From assembly GCA_016193465.1 (NCBI GenBank), contig JACPSE010000057.1:1-61012 (forward strand): 61,012 bases of DNA. The letters run 5' to 3'. How positions within the stretch are numbered: the first letter of the stretch is position 1; each line of letters begins with the position of its first letter. This document shows positions 35,506-43,559 of this stretch, in pieces. The notes beneath the pieces are model-generated. The model was not told the origin of the DNA and did not search any database. It saw only the letters and a list, made by a program, of their open reading frames with translations. The stretch comes from Deltaproteobacteria bacterium. GTDB taxonomy: Bacteria; Desulfobacterota; Binatia; UBA9968. Position numbers and translations under genes: made by a program.

Positions 35506-36936
35506 TTAGGAAATCAAGTGAAGCCCGTATTCCCGCCAGCGCTTCTCCACTTCGAGGATGTGCTCTCTGGGTGGGAAGGCGATCGGCGGAAAATCGTGCT
35601 TTTTGGTGGCATCGATGCCGATCTTGGAGCCCAGGGCGCGGCGCTCGTCGGACACCGGGCCCTCTATGGGAACCGAGGGGTCCAGGGGAACGCTCAGCGT
35701 ATTGGGCTCGATGAAAATATCCCGGGCCGGCTGGACGCGAAAACTCATGGCCCAGTCGACAGCGAACGAGTCCCGCACGTCGATATCGTCATCCACCACG
35801 ACGGTGAATTTTGCAAACCGCGGCAGCACGGCCCAGGCGCCCCAGATGGCCTGCTTGGGCTGGCCTTCATTTTCCTTTTTCATCGAGATCACGAGATAGG
35901 CAGTGCTCCCTCCCGCTGTCTTAAAGTGCAGGTCCGTGATCGGGAGACCAAGGTCGTACTTGAGCTTTTTATAAATGGGAACTCCAAAACCAAAGCCCCG
36001 GATGCAACTGCTTTCGCTGGGCGGCATCTGGCTCACGAAGGCCTGGAATATGGGATTTCGGCGGGTGGTCATGCATTTCACGTTAATGACAAACGAAGGT
36101 CCGCCCCGGCTCATGTAGCCCGCGTATTCCCCGAAAGGGCCTTCGTCTTCCCGGATTCCCGGCGGGATCTCTCCTTCCAGGACGATTTCCGCCGTGGCGG
36201 GCACCTCAAGATCGGAGCTCTTGCACTTTACGACCTCTACCGGCTCTCCCCGCAGTCCTCCGGCGACCGCCAGCTCGTCCAGGCCAAATGGGACTTTGGA
36301 GACCGAGGTAAGGCCGATCACCGGATCCGTTCCGAGCACCACGGCGACGGGAGTCGGCCGGTTTTGCTTCTCGTTCTTGTCGATGATGCGGCGGAGATCC
36401 TGGAGGTTGTTGCCAAAGTAGATCCCCGTCTTGCATTTCCCCTTGAGCTGTAGTCGATATGTTCCCACGTTTCTGGCGCCGCTCTCGGGGTCCCGCCCGA
36501 TAACGTAAGGGGAGGTGAAGTAGGGGGCGGGGTCGTGAGGGACGGTCCAGATGGGAACGGGTAATTGGAAGAGATCGACCTCATCGCCGCGTAAAATGAC
36601 TTCCTGACACGGGCCGCTCTCCACGAGAACCGGCGGAACAGGGTCTGCCTGGGCCCTGCTCCAGCGCCGGAAAATTTCTTCGAAATTCAGCTCCGTCTCC
36701 AGAGCGATCGCATAAACCTGGCGGGATGCTCCCAGAACGCCGGTCACCACGGGAGTGGAAAATCCTTTCACTTTCTCGAACAGAAGAGCGGGCCTGCGCT
36801 CATCGGGAATCTTGCGGAACACCAACTTGGCGACGGCGGAAAGCTCCCAGTCCTTGTCTACCTCCCTGGATATGCGGAAGAGTTTCCCCTTTTCTTCCAG
36901 AACCCGCAAATAATGTCTCAAGTCCTCGTATGGCAT
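35506..36936 (-). CDS. UbiD-family prFMN-dependent decarboxylase (copy 3)
   Basis: 476 residues from the ATG at 36936 (AAGGAG upstream); the frame is open to 37050 but the extension MPLDGSPRNW... overlaps the preceding gene. Landmarks: NVGTYRLQLKG with the conserved Arg, GGLRGEPVEVVKC, active-site DEGPFGEYAGYM with both glutamates, VVDDDIDVRDSFAVDWAM. Complete and probably active. Flanked by two NMT1-like receptors, a receptor-enzyme-receptor sandwich. UbiX is not in the window. Confidence 0.93.
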   Translation of the reverse strand: MPYEDLRHYLRVLEEKGKLFRISREVDKDWELSAVAKLVFRKIPDERRPALLFEKVKGFSTPVVTGVLGASRQVYAIALETELNFEEIFRRWSRAQADPVPPVLVESGPCQEVILRGDEVDLFQLPVPIWTVPHDPAPYFTSPYVIGRDPESGARNVGTYRLQLKGKCKTGIYFGNNLQDLRRIIDKNEKQNRPTPVAVVLGTDPVIGLTSVSKVPFGLDELAVAGGLRGEPVEVVKCKSSDLEVPATAEIVLEGEIPPGIREDEGPFGEYAGYMSRGGPSFVINVKCMTTRRNPIFQAFVSQMPPSESSCIRGFGFGVPIYKKLKYDLGLPITDLHFKTAGGSTAYLVISMKKENEGQPKQAIWGAWAVLPRFAKFTVVVDDDIDVRDSFAVDWAMSFRVQPARDIFIEPNTLSVPLDPSVPIEGPVSDERRALGSKIGIDATKKHDFPPIAFPPREHILEVEKRWREYGLHLIS

Positions 36937-36961
36937 CCGGGTGTCTCCTTGGTGTCCGGGA

Positions 36962-37948
36962 TCAGCGGAACTTTTGCGTGAAGCCCTCTTTCTCGAGTTC
37001 GTCAAGGATGCTCTCGCGCACCAGTTCCGCGGGCTTCCATCGAGAGGCATTGGGCAGGCGTTGAGCTTCCTGGCTCAAAATCTCCTGGATCCCTTCCAGG
37101 TTCGTGCGGGGGATGGGGGACACCATGCGGGAGAAATAGTCGTAGGTCTCTTCAATGATCTCTTTCTCCCCCGTGCGCATGTAGCGGGCGAGGATCTTCA
37201 GGCTCTCGGCCTTATTGGTGCGCAACATGTGAATGCCTTCGATGTATGCCTTCAAGAAATTCTTGACCAGGTTCGGCTGCCGCCCCAGTGTGCTTTCTTT
37301 AACCGCGATGGAAGATTGAGGGTAGTAAATGGGCAAAGCGTTCAAGTCGGCGAGTATGGTCATTTTTAGTTTTCTGGCCTTCAGGGTATGCGGGGGGGCC
37401 AGCACCGTCGCGTCCAGGTTCCCGCTGTCCAGAGCGATCAAGCGGCTGGCGGCCTCTCCCATCTGCAAAAACGTAACGGATCGGGGATCGATGCCCCACA
37501 GGCTCAGGGCCTTCCTCAAAGCCAGCTCATTGGAGCCGCCGAGGCGGACGACGCCTAGCTTCTTCCCCACGAGGTCGGCCGGTGTCTTGATGCCTGGGCG
37601 GGCGACCACGGAAAAAGGGTACTTGTTAATCGAAGTTGCCACGATGACCACATCGGAACCCCCCAGGCGGGAGTGGATGGGCGCCGCCGCCGAGGATTGC
37701 GAAAACTGAGTGCCGCCCGAGATCAGGGCCTGCATGCTCTGCGTGCCTCCGGGGATCATCACTATGTCGATGTCCAATCCGTACTTGGCGAAAAAGCCGC
37801 CTTCCCTGGCTGCCCAGATGGGGGACTGAAACCCGGAGGTTCCCCCGTAGTCGGCAATCATCTTCTCTCCGGACCAGGACGGAGGATTCCCGCTCAAGAA
37901 CAAAACGCATCCCAAAACTAAAATCGAGACTAGACTTCTCCGTTTCAT
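36962..37948 (-). CDS. NMT1/SsuA-like secreted substrate-binding protein
   Basis: 328 residues, signal peptide with core LVSILVLGCVLFLSG (a Cys at position 14 lies inside it but without a clear lipobox). GFQSPIWAAREGGFFAKYGLDI, GGTQSMQALISGGTQF and DLVGKKLGVVRLGG are typical. Starts 5 bases after the LeuC-like gene, so strongly coupled to the hydro-lyase genes. Ligand unknown. Confidence 0.88.
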   Translation of the reverse strand: MKRRSLVSILVLGCVLFLSGNPPSWSGEKMIADYGGTSGFQSPIWAAREGGFFAKYGLDIDIVMIPGGTQSMQALISGGTQFSQSSAAAPIHSRLGGSDVVIVATSINKYPFSVVARPGIKTPADLVGKKLGVVRLGGSNELALRKALSLWGIDPRSVTFLQMGEAASRLIALDSGNLDATVLAPPHTLKARKLKMTILADLNALPIYYPQSSIAVKESTLGRQPNLVKNFLKAYIEGIHMLRTNKAESLKILARYMRTGEKEIIEETYDYFSRMVSPIPRTNLEGIQEILSQEAQRLPNASRWKPAELVRESILDELEKEGFTQKFR

Positions 37949-37953
37949 TTTAG

Positions 37954-39213
37954 CTACAAGAACTCGCGGGGGTCGGTGATGACGCCCCTCACGGCGGTGG
38001 CCGCGGCTACGGCGGGGCTCCCGAGATAGATCTCGGCGTTGTAGCTCCCCATGCGACCCTGGAAGTTACGGTTCGCGGTTGAGAGCGTGACCTCGCCGTC
38101 GGCCATCACACCGCCGTCCCCGGCGCACGCGCTGCAGCCGGGATTCGTGATGAGCGCGCCGGCCTCGAGAAGGATCGAGTAGGTCCCGTCCTTCACGGTG
38201 CGCGCCACGATCTCTTTGGAGGCCGGGCTCACGAGTAGCCTCACACCCGGCGCAATCTTGCGGCCTTTGAGAATCCGCGCCGCCTCCACTAGATCCTCGT
38301 ACTTGGCGTTCGCGCAGGAACCGACGAAGACCTGGTTCACCTTGGTGCCTGCGACCTGGTCAATCGGCTTCACGTTGTCAACCGTATGGGGGCAGGCGAT
38401 CTGCGGCACCAGGCTGCGCCCGTCGATGGTTACGCTCTTCACGTAGACCGGATCGGGGTCCGGATGAATTTCGGTGTATTGGCCCGGCGGCACTCCGCGC
38501 TCGCCCAGATAACTTCGGGTAATCTCGTCCGGACGAACGAAAGCGTTTTTCGCGCCGAGCTCCATGGCGAGGTTACAGAGCGTCATTCGATCGGAGATCG
38601 AGAGCCGTTCAACGTAGCTCCCGTGAAACTCAACGGAACAGTAGGTGGCGCCGTCGGCAGTGAGGTCGCCGATCAGCTTGAGCATGACATCTTTCGAACT
38701 GGTGCCGCGCGCCAGCGGGCCTTCGATGATAACCTTGATGGACTCCGGCACCTTCATCCAGAGCTTTCCTGTGACCCAGGCCGCCGTGATCTCGCTGAAC
38801 CCGACCCCGGTGCCTAAAGCGCCAAGGGCGCCGTAGATCGTCGAGTGCGAGTCGGTCCCGATCACGACCATGCCGGGGCGGATGTGCCCCGCCTCCATGA
38901 GCACGACGTGGGCGATTCCAGCTTCAACGTCATAAAACTTATTGATGCCTTTTCGCACAGCGAACTCGCGGCACAGCCGCTGGTCATCGGCAGTCTTGGC
39001 GATTCTGGCCGGGGAGATGTGATCCATGACCATAGCGATGCGTTCGGGATCGTAGAGTTTATCAGTCCCCATCTTTTCCAGCGTGCGGATGCAGCGCCAG
39101 CTCGCCATATGGCTCATGTACAGATCAGGATAAACATCCACGATCTCGCCTGGGCGGACATCCGAGAGCCCGGCGGCTCTTGCGAGCACTTTTTCAGCGA
39201 ACGCTTTTCCCAT
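37954..39213 (-). CDS. 3-isopropylmalate dehydratase/homoaconitase-like large subunit
   Basis: 419 residues, the length of the archaeal/bacterial-type LeuC (HacA). Landmarks: VVIGTDSHSTIYGALGALGTGVG, VGSCANAKYEDL (first cluster Cys) and NPGCSACAGDGG (second and third Cys), so the [4Fe-4S] site is complete. Paired with the small subunit at 39220, 6 bases upstream. Dehydrates and rehydrates a hydroxy-dicarboxylate such as an isopropylmalate or dimethylmalate analogue. No leuA or leuB nearby, so a catabolic role is more likely than leucine synthesis. Confidence 0.92.
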   Translation of the reverse strand: MGKAFAEKVLARAAGLSDVRPGEIVDVYPDLYMSHMASWRCIRTLEKMGTDKLYDPERIAMVMDHISPARIAKTADDQRLCREFAVRKGINKFYDVEAGIAHVVLMEAGHIRPGMVVIGTDSHSTIYGALGALGTGVGFSEITAAWVTGKLWMKVPESIKVIIEGPLARGTSSKDVMLKLIGDLTADGATYCSVEFHGSYVERLSISDRMTLCNLAMELGAKNAFVRPDEITRSYLGERGVPPGQYTEIHPDPDPVYVKSVTIDGRSLVPQIACPHTVDNVKPIDQVAGTKVNQVFVGSCANAKYEDLVEAARILKGRKIAPGVRLLVSPASKEIVARTVKDGTYSILLEAGALITNPGCSACAGDGGVMADGEVTLSTANRNFQGRMGSYNAEIYLGSPAVAAATAVRGVITDPREFL

Positions 39214-39219
39214 AGTGCT

Positions 39220-39759
39220 TCACCTTCGGCTGAGCTCAGGTGTATGTCTTTTCAGCGCTTCCTGCTGCGGCAGGACATACTTGGCAAGGTAAGGAATCAG
39301 ACCGCCGGCCTCGAGGATCTGTTTTAGGCTCTCTGGATAAGAGGCGAAGCTAAAGCTTTCTCCTTGAACTTCGACCATCCCCTGCTCGAGGTCGATCCAG
39401 AGCTCACCGCCGTCCAGAGCGGCCTCAGCCGCTTCAGAGCATTCGACCGCGGGCAGACCAGTATTGATGCAGTTCCGAAAGAAGACCCTGGAAAAAGACT
39501 TGGCGACCACCGCCTTGATGCCGCAGCCGATCAGACAGCTCGCGGCCTGCTCGCGCGCGCTGCCGCAGCCGAAGTTTTTCCCGCCCACCACCACCTGAGA
39601 GGACCAGAGGCGTTTCTGCACTTCCGTCCCCATGGGCTCGAAGGCATGCTTGGCCAGTTCCTGGGGGTCGATGCTTACCAGGTAGCGGCCGGGGATGATC
39701 ACGTCGGTATTGACGTTGTCGCCGAATTTGATCAGCCTGCCGCCGATTTTTTCCGTCAT
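39220..39759 (-). CDS. 3-isopropylmalate dehydratase-like small subunit
   Basis: 179 residues from the ATG at 39759 (GAGGAG eight bases upstream), which overlaps the stop of the preceding gene as ATGA. NVNTDVIIPGRY, FGCGSAREQA (substrate loop) and SFSRVFFRNCINTGLP are classical LeuD features. Forms the swivelling small subunit for the enzyme at 37954. C-terminus slightly longer than usual. Confidence 0.92.
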   Translation of the reverse strand: MTEKIGGRLIKFGDNVNTDVIIPGRYLVSIDPQELAKHAFEPMGTEVQKRLWSSQVVVGGKNFGCGSAREQAASCLIGCGIKAVVAKSFSRVFFRNCINTGLPAVECSEAAEAALDGGELWIDLEQGMVEVQGESFSFASYPESLKQILEAGGLIPYLAKYVLPQQEALKRHTPELSRR

Positions 39760-40838
39760 GGCGTCGTCTCCTCGAGAAACCATTCCGTCGGCACCTGGTG
39801 ACCGAGCCCTTTGGCCTCGGCCAGAGCCAGGGCGCGCGCGCCGACCGCCGCGAACTGCAGGCCCATCCCCGTGTTGTTGGCGAAGATCGTAATCTGATCC
39901 CTCCGGCTTCGGCTCGGGAAACGGCCTACCAGAAGGTCGCCCAGCTCGCCGATCTGCTCCCAGCTCTTCAACCCTCTGTCCACGGGGCCGCTGATGTCGA
40001 TCTGGCTGTCGTGGGAAATCTGCTCCTTGGAGAGAACGACGATCAGGTCGGCCCGATCGAAAGCGGTATCATCCAACTCGCGTCGAGGAGGCAGCGTGCC
40101 GTCGGGAGAGGTGATTGCCGTGAGGTGCGTGCCTGGCTCGATCCAGCTTCCATCAAGGCAGGGGTCCACCGCCGCCGTGGCGCAGGTGACGATCTGACAG
40201 CCGCGGACCGCGTCTCGCGGGTGATCTACCGCGACGATGCGCTTGCCTGTCTTGGACGCCCACTCTTCGGCGAAGGCCCGCCGGTGCGCGGGAGTCGGGC
40301 TGTAGACACGCACCTCCTCGATCCGGGGGAGAACCATGAAGAGGTAGCGGAGGTGGGCCTCGGCCTGCCAGCCCGCCCCGAATAGTCCCGCGACTTTGGC
40401 GTCAGGGTTGGCAAGCTCGCGCATCCCGATCGCGGATGTGGCTCCCACTCTCAACTTCTGCATGTAGCTATCGTGCATGACCGCGAGGGGCTCCAGGGTA
40501 GTCATGCTGTAGAGGGTGACAAGGCCGACAAATCTTCCTCCTGGCGCGGCGGGGATCAGCCGGCGACGCTTGACGCCGTTTGCCAGCGTCTCAAAGCCCG
40601 CCATATCGGAGGTGATGCGCACGGCCCAGACGCCCGACGAGAGGTTTCCCCCCTCCTGGGTTTTGAATCGGAAATGAAAGCCGGGGTAGCGCTTGTCCTC
40701 GACCGGGAAGGGAGTGTGATTGCGTGGGCGGTTGCCCGCAAGACGCTGGGCATACTCCCTATAAGCCACCTCGAGGGCATCCAGACACTCCTCGAGCGTG
40801 AGGACCTGTTCGATCTCGTTGTTGTTGAGAATGAGCAT
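39756..40838 (-). CDS. Ornithine cyclodeaminase/mu-crystallin family dehydrogenase
   Basis: 360 residues. NAD-binding GLFGAGWQAEAHL (about 150-162), substrate Arg/Lys region at MQKLRVGATSAIGM, and the family region PGTHLTAITSPDG. Members include ornithine cyclodeaminase, alanine dehydrogenase and ketimine reductases. It lies between two LeuC/LeuD-like pairs, with an ATGA overlap to the second. An imine/ketimine reduction or deamination step on a pathway intermediate is likely. The C-terminal half has some inserted charged segments compared with the archetype. Confidence 0.88.
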   Translation of the reverse strand: MLILNNNEIEQVLTLEECLDALEVAYREYAQRLAGNRPRNHTPFPVEDKRYPGFHFRFKTQEGGNLSSGVWAVRITSDMAGFETLANGVKRRRLIPAAPGGRFVGLVTLYSMTTLEPLAVMHDSYMQKLRVGATSAIGMRELANPDAKVAGLFGAGWQAEAHLRYLFMVLPRIEEVRVYSPTPAHRRAFAEEWASKTGKRIVAVDHPRDAVRGCQIVTCATAAVDPCLDGSWIEPGTHLTAITSPDGTLPPRRELDDTAFDRADLIVVLSKEQISHDSQIDISGPVDRGLKSWEQIGELGDLLVGRFPSRSRRDQITIFANNTGMGLQFAAVGARALALAEAKGLGHQVPTEWFLEETTP

Positions 40839-40856
40839 GGTCGTTCCCCGGCGAAA

Positions 40857-41351
40857 TTATCCTTCGCCCGCCAGCCGGTCCGCCATCGCAATCAGTCCGC
40901 CCGCCTTGAGCATATCGAGGAGGAAAGGAGGCGTCGGCTTCGCCTCAAACTCCCCGCCGGTCTTCTCGTTGACGATCTTGCCGCTCTCAATTTCCACGCG
41001 CAGGATGTCGCCGTCGCTCACCTGGGCCGTGATTCCGGGACATTCGAGCAGCGGCATGCCGATCTCGAAGCCATTTCGATAAAAGGTGCGGGCGAAGCTC
41101 TCGGCGATGATGCAGCCGACCTTGGTTTGCTTCATCGCCTTGGCGGCGATGGCGCGGCCTGAGGATTGTCCGAAGTGTTTGCCCGCCACCACGATGTCGC
41201 CCGGCTTTACCTTGGCGGGAAACTCGGGGTTGCAGCTCTCCAGCACGTGTTTCAGGATCTCCGACCAGGGTTTAAATATCATATCCGTCCTGACGATCTT
41301 GTCCGTCGGGATGTTGTCTCCGAACTTCCAGCAGCGTCCCCGTATCTCCAT
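40857..41351 (-). CDS. LeuD-like small subunit, divergent active-site loop
   Basis: 164 residues from the ATG at 41351 (GGGAG upstream). NIPTDKIVRTD and AESFARTFYRNGFEIGMPLLEC identify the aconitase swivel domain. The conserved loop G-x-G-S-S-R-E is FGQSSGRAIAAKAM here, against FGCGSAREQA in the other small subunit at 39220, so substrate contacts must differ. It pairs with the cysteine-free large subunit at 41365. Confidence 0.85.
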   Translation of the reverse strand: MEIRGRCWKFGDNIPTDKIVRTDMIFKPWSEILKHVLESCNPEFPAKVKPGDIVVAGKHFGQSSGRAIAAKAMKQTKVGCIIAESFARTFYRNGFEIGMPLLECPGITAQVSDGDILRVEIESGKIVNEKTGGEFEAKPTPPFLLDMLKAGGLIAMADRLAGEG

Positions 41352-41364
41352 GTTGTGCTCCCAG

Positions 41365-42621
41365 CTATGACAAAAACTCACGCGGGTCTGCCACGCACCC
41401 TTTGACGGCCGAGGCGGCGACCGTCAGCGCCGACGCCAGATACATTTTGGCCTCCGGGCTGCCGTTTCGTCCCGGAAAGTTGCGGGCGTGCGTTGAGATC
41501 ATCGTCTCGTCGGCCGCCATGGCGCCCATGTTGATTGCCTGGTTCGATCCCGTGCTGGCCGGAAACCACGTCGCCCCGGCTTCATGAAGGAGTTCCACCA
41601 ACCCTTCGCGGATAGCCTGAGTAAAGACGGCGCGGCTCGACGGAACGAGGTTGAACTTCACTTCCGGAGCCACCTTGCGGTTACGGAGAATTTGCGCCGC
41701 CATCCTGATGTCTTCGATCCGTCCGCCACCGTGGCCTCCCAGCTCGGCCCACTGGATCGGGGCGCCCGCGGCAGCGCCAATAGGTTTGACATAGCCGACT
41801 GTAGGCGGGCAGGTGACCTGAGGTTCAAGGTCGCTTATCTCCCAATCCCAAACGGCCTCGTACGTGCTGTCTCGATCCCCGGTGACGGGATCGAATGGCC
41901 GATCAGTGAGAGATCGAACAAACGCGATAGTCTTTTCGTCTGGCTCGATGTAGCCGCATTTCGCGCCGACATCCACAGTAATCATCGGAAAGAGCCAACG
42001 ATCCCAGACCCCAAGCTCATGGATGTACGGCCCCGTGAACTCAAGCGCCTTATAGATCGCGCCGCCCTCGCCGATGGTGCCGATCAACCACTGCACCACA
42101 TCGCGCGGCGTGACCCCCGGCTTGTGCCGGCCGGTGAGCCTGACCTGAATCGCCTCGGGAACACGGAACCAGGCCTTGCCGAACGGCATCACTGTCCCCG
42201 CATGGGAGTCGTTTCCGAGTCCGGTCGCAAAGCAGCCCAGCGTCCCGTGGATGGGGGTGTGGCTATCTGAGCCGACCACCACGGTGCCCGGCCTGATGAA
42301 GCCGTTCTGAACCCCGACGTGATGGGTGTTGCCGTTGCCGCAGTCGAAGAGATGGATGCCGTGGCGGCGGGCGAAACCTCGGTTTTGCTGAAGCAGGACG
42401 GCCTGCTCTTCGTTGGGAGGCGAGAAGTGGTGATCGAAGATCATTACCACGCGCTCGGGATAGCGCATCGGGCGCTTAACCTGCTCCTCAAAGACCTTCG
42501 CAGTGAGATAGCCGCTCAGGTCGTGCAAGAGCAGGCAGTCCACGTTGGCGACCACCACTTCACCCGGCGTGACCGCCTTGCGGCCACTGGCTCGGGCCAG
42601 AATCTTCTCTACCATATTCAT
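41365..42621 (-). CDS. LeuC-like large subunit without [4Fe-4S] cysteines
   Basis: 418 residues, aligned along its length with LeuC: VVVGSDSHTPIHGTLGCFATGLG, VGAKCGYIEPDE, and the C-terminus VKGCVADPREFL match the normal homologue at 37954. However, the first cluster segment (VGSCANAKYEDL there) is LGGHGGGRIEDI, and the second (PGCSACAG) is PASTGSNQAIN, so all three ligands are gone. It cannot bind the usual cluster. Either a cluster-independent lyase/isomerase or a regulatory partner. First gene of the long minus-strand cluster. Confidence 0.85.
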   Translation of the reverse strand: MNMVEKILARASGRKAVTPGEVVVANVDCLLLHDLSGYLTAKVFEEQVKRPMRYPERVVMIFDHHFSPPNEEQAVLLQQNRGFARRHGIHLFDCGNGNTHHVGVQNGFIRPGTVVVGSDSHTPIHGTLGCFATGLGNDSHAGTVMPFGKAWFRVPEAIQVRLTGRHKPGVTPRDVVQWLIGTIGEGGAIYKALEFTGPYIHELGVWDRWLFPMITVDVGAKCGYIEPDEKTIAFVRSLTDRPFDPVTGDRDSTYEAVWDWEISDLEPQVTCPPTVGYVKPIGAAAGAPIQWAELGGHGGGRIEDIRMAAQILRNRKVAPEVKFNLVPSSRAVFTQAIREGLVELLHEAGATWFPASTGSNQAINMGAMAADETMISTHARNFPGRNGSPEAKMYLASALTVAASAVKGCVADPREFLS

Positions 42622-42949
42622 CGGACTAACCGTTATCTTAGCTCACCGGCAGCGTCAAGAGTCGTGGGTAACTTTTTCCAGACGGCGCCAATTCCAGTTA
42701 TGGTTTTAGTGACGCAGGACAAAAAACATATTTTTTGCTCAGAAACCGCTCCATTCGTTAACTCTTGCGCACTCACTTTGCCGTCCGGGTTTTCTGGAAA
42801 ACGGCTCTCCTCTGTGCTAGGTTGACTTTGTTTCATAGGAGAGAGAGGTTGGATATTTGCTTTCAGCGTTGAGATACTATACCCAGATTTCAGATGATCT
42901 GCGACAGGAGGTTTGTTGTCTGAGATCTGGGATCTGAGATTCACGCGCT
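42622..42949. other. Intergenic region upstream of the long minus-strand cluster
   Basis: 328 bases between the LeuC-like start and tRNA-Arg. It must hold the promoter for the minus-strand cluster, but I see no strong -35/-10 pair. A short direct repeat TCTGAGAT occurs twice just before the tRNA. A 114-codon frame on the minus strand (42633-42977) runs into the tRNA and is not a gene. Confidence 0.45.
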
Positions 42950-43026
42950 GCGCCCGTAGCTCAATTGGACAGAGCATCAGACTACGGATCTGAGGGTTGG
43001 GGGTTCAAATCCCTCCGGGCGCGCCA
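42950..43026 (+). tRNA. tRNA-Arg (anticodon ACG)
   Basis: The acceptor stem GCGCCCG pairs with CGGGCGC, followed by discriminator G and an encoded CCA. Anticodon stem TCAGA/TCTGA encloses the loop CTACGGA, anticodon ACG (reads CGU/CGC after A34 to inosine; tadA is in this window at 57968). The T-loop TTCAAAT is standard. A recombinase tail lies just downstream, so the 3' end has served as an integration site. Confidence 0.96.
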
Positions 43027-43071
43027 TGTTTTCCAATAACTTACGCGCCTCAAGTCTGATCTTCTTTCCAA

Positions 43072-43094
43072 TTGTTTCCACTTTTGTTTCCACT
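43072..43094. repeat. Two 11-bp direct repeats, candidate recombinase arm sites
   Basis: TTGTTTCCACT at 43072-43082 and again at 43084-43094, between the tRNA-Arg 3' end and the integrase remnant. A 10-bp pair at the same relative position occurs by tRNA-Ser (58675-58695). Such short direct repeats commonly flank tyrosine-recombinase core sites. Confidence 0.5.
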
Positions 43095-43095
43095 C

Positions 43096-43278
43096 TTAGG
43101 CCAAAGCCGCTTCTTTCGCCTTCTTCGGTTCATCGTCCAGCCGGTCAACCGCCTGTCTGTTTCTTCCGGGGACAAGGTGGCCGTAGGTGTCAACGGTTAT
43201 CTGGATCGAATGGTGGCCAAGTTGGTCGCGGATATAGGCCAGGCTCTCTCCTTGCCATTCTCCTGCAGCCCTTCCCAT
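43096..43278 (-). pseudogene. Tyrosine recombinase (integrase), C-terminal remnant
   Basis: About 60 codons remain, ending at 43096. SLAYIRDQLGHHSIQITVDTYGHLVPG contains the late His (LGHHS) and nucleophile Tyr (DTYGH) boxes of the catalytic domain, followed by a family tail. The upstream R and H-x-x-R boxes and the whole N-terminus are missing, and the homology ends about 25 bases before the vapBC operator. A decayed element inserted at tRNA-Arg. Confidence 0.85.
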
Positions 43279-43303
43279 CGGAATTGATGCCCCCCTTGTT
43301 GCC

Positions 43304-43332
43304 TGTTATCATTTTGTGCTAGTTTGATAACA
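43304..43332 (+). promoter_or_regulatory. Candidate VapB operator (inverted repeat)
   Basis: TGTTATCA (43304-43311) and TGATAACA (43325-43332) are exact inverted repeats 13 bases apart. The second arm overlaps the vapB ATG. Typical of ribbon-helix-helix antitoxin autoregulation. No Shine-Dalgarno precedes the ATG, so the transcript may have a very short or no leader. Confidence 0.6.
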
Positions 43333-43559
43333 TGATTAGAACACAAATCTCCGTAGACAAGGAACTCTACAAGAGGGCCAAGAGGGTAGCCCGCCGCAAA
43401 GGGATCTCGCTGGCAGAGCTTTGCCGTCAGTCTCTTCAAGAGATTGTCGCTCAGGAGCCTTTAGATAGGCCGTGGCTTGCTTTTGCTGGAATCTTCGAGG
43501 GGTCGCCATCGGACAGCACCAGCGTCGATGAAGTGGTCTATGGCCGAGAAACTCCATGA
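43332..43559 (+). CDS. vapB: Ribbon-helix-helix antitoxin
   Basis: 75 residues. The N-terminus MIRTQISVDKELYKRAKRVA followed by GISLAELCRQSL is a CopG/RHH DNA-binding domain (strand, helix, helix); the C-terminal part, FAGIFEGSPSDSTSVDEVVY, is the acidic toxin-binding segment with the usual D-x-x-x-Y ending. It overlaps the toxin gene by 4 bases (ATGA). It lies next to integrase debris, as is common for stabilising TA pairs on mobile elements. Confidence 0.88.
   Translation: MIRTQISVDKELYKRAKRVARRKGISLAELCRQSLQEIVAQEPLDRPWLAFAGIFEGSPSDSTSVDEVVYGRETP

Noticed and set aside
35308-36453. 381-codon open frame antisense to ubiD copy 3
   Set aside because: Overlaps two well-supported genes on the other strand and has no family features.
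37954-42621. Leucine biosynthesis leuCD operon
   Set aside because: No leuA or leuB, one pair has a degenerate active site, and the neighbours are catabolic.
42633-42977. 114-codon minus-strand frame upstream of the LeuC-like gene
   Set aside because: Its start lies inside tRNA-Arg and the translation has no domain.
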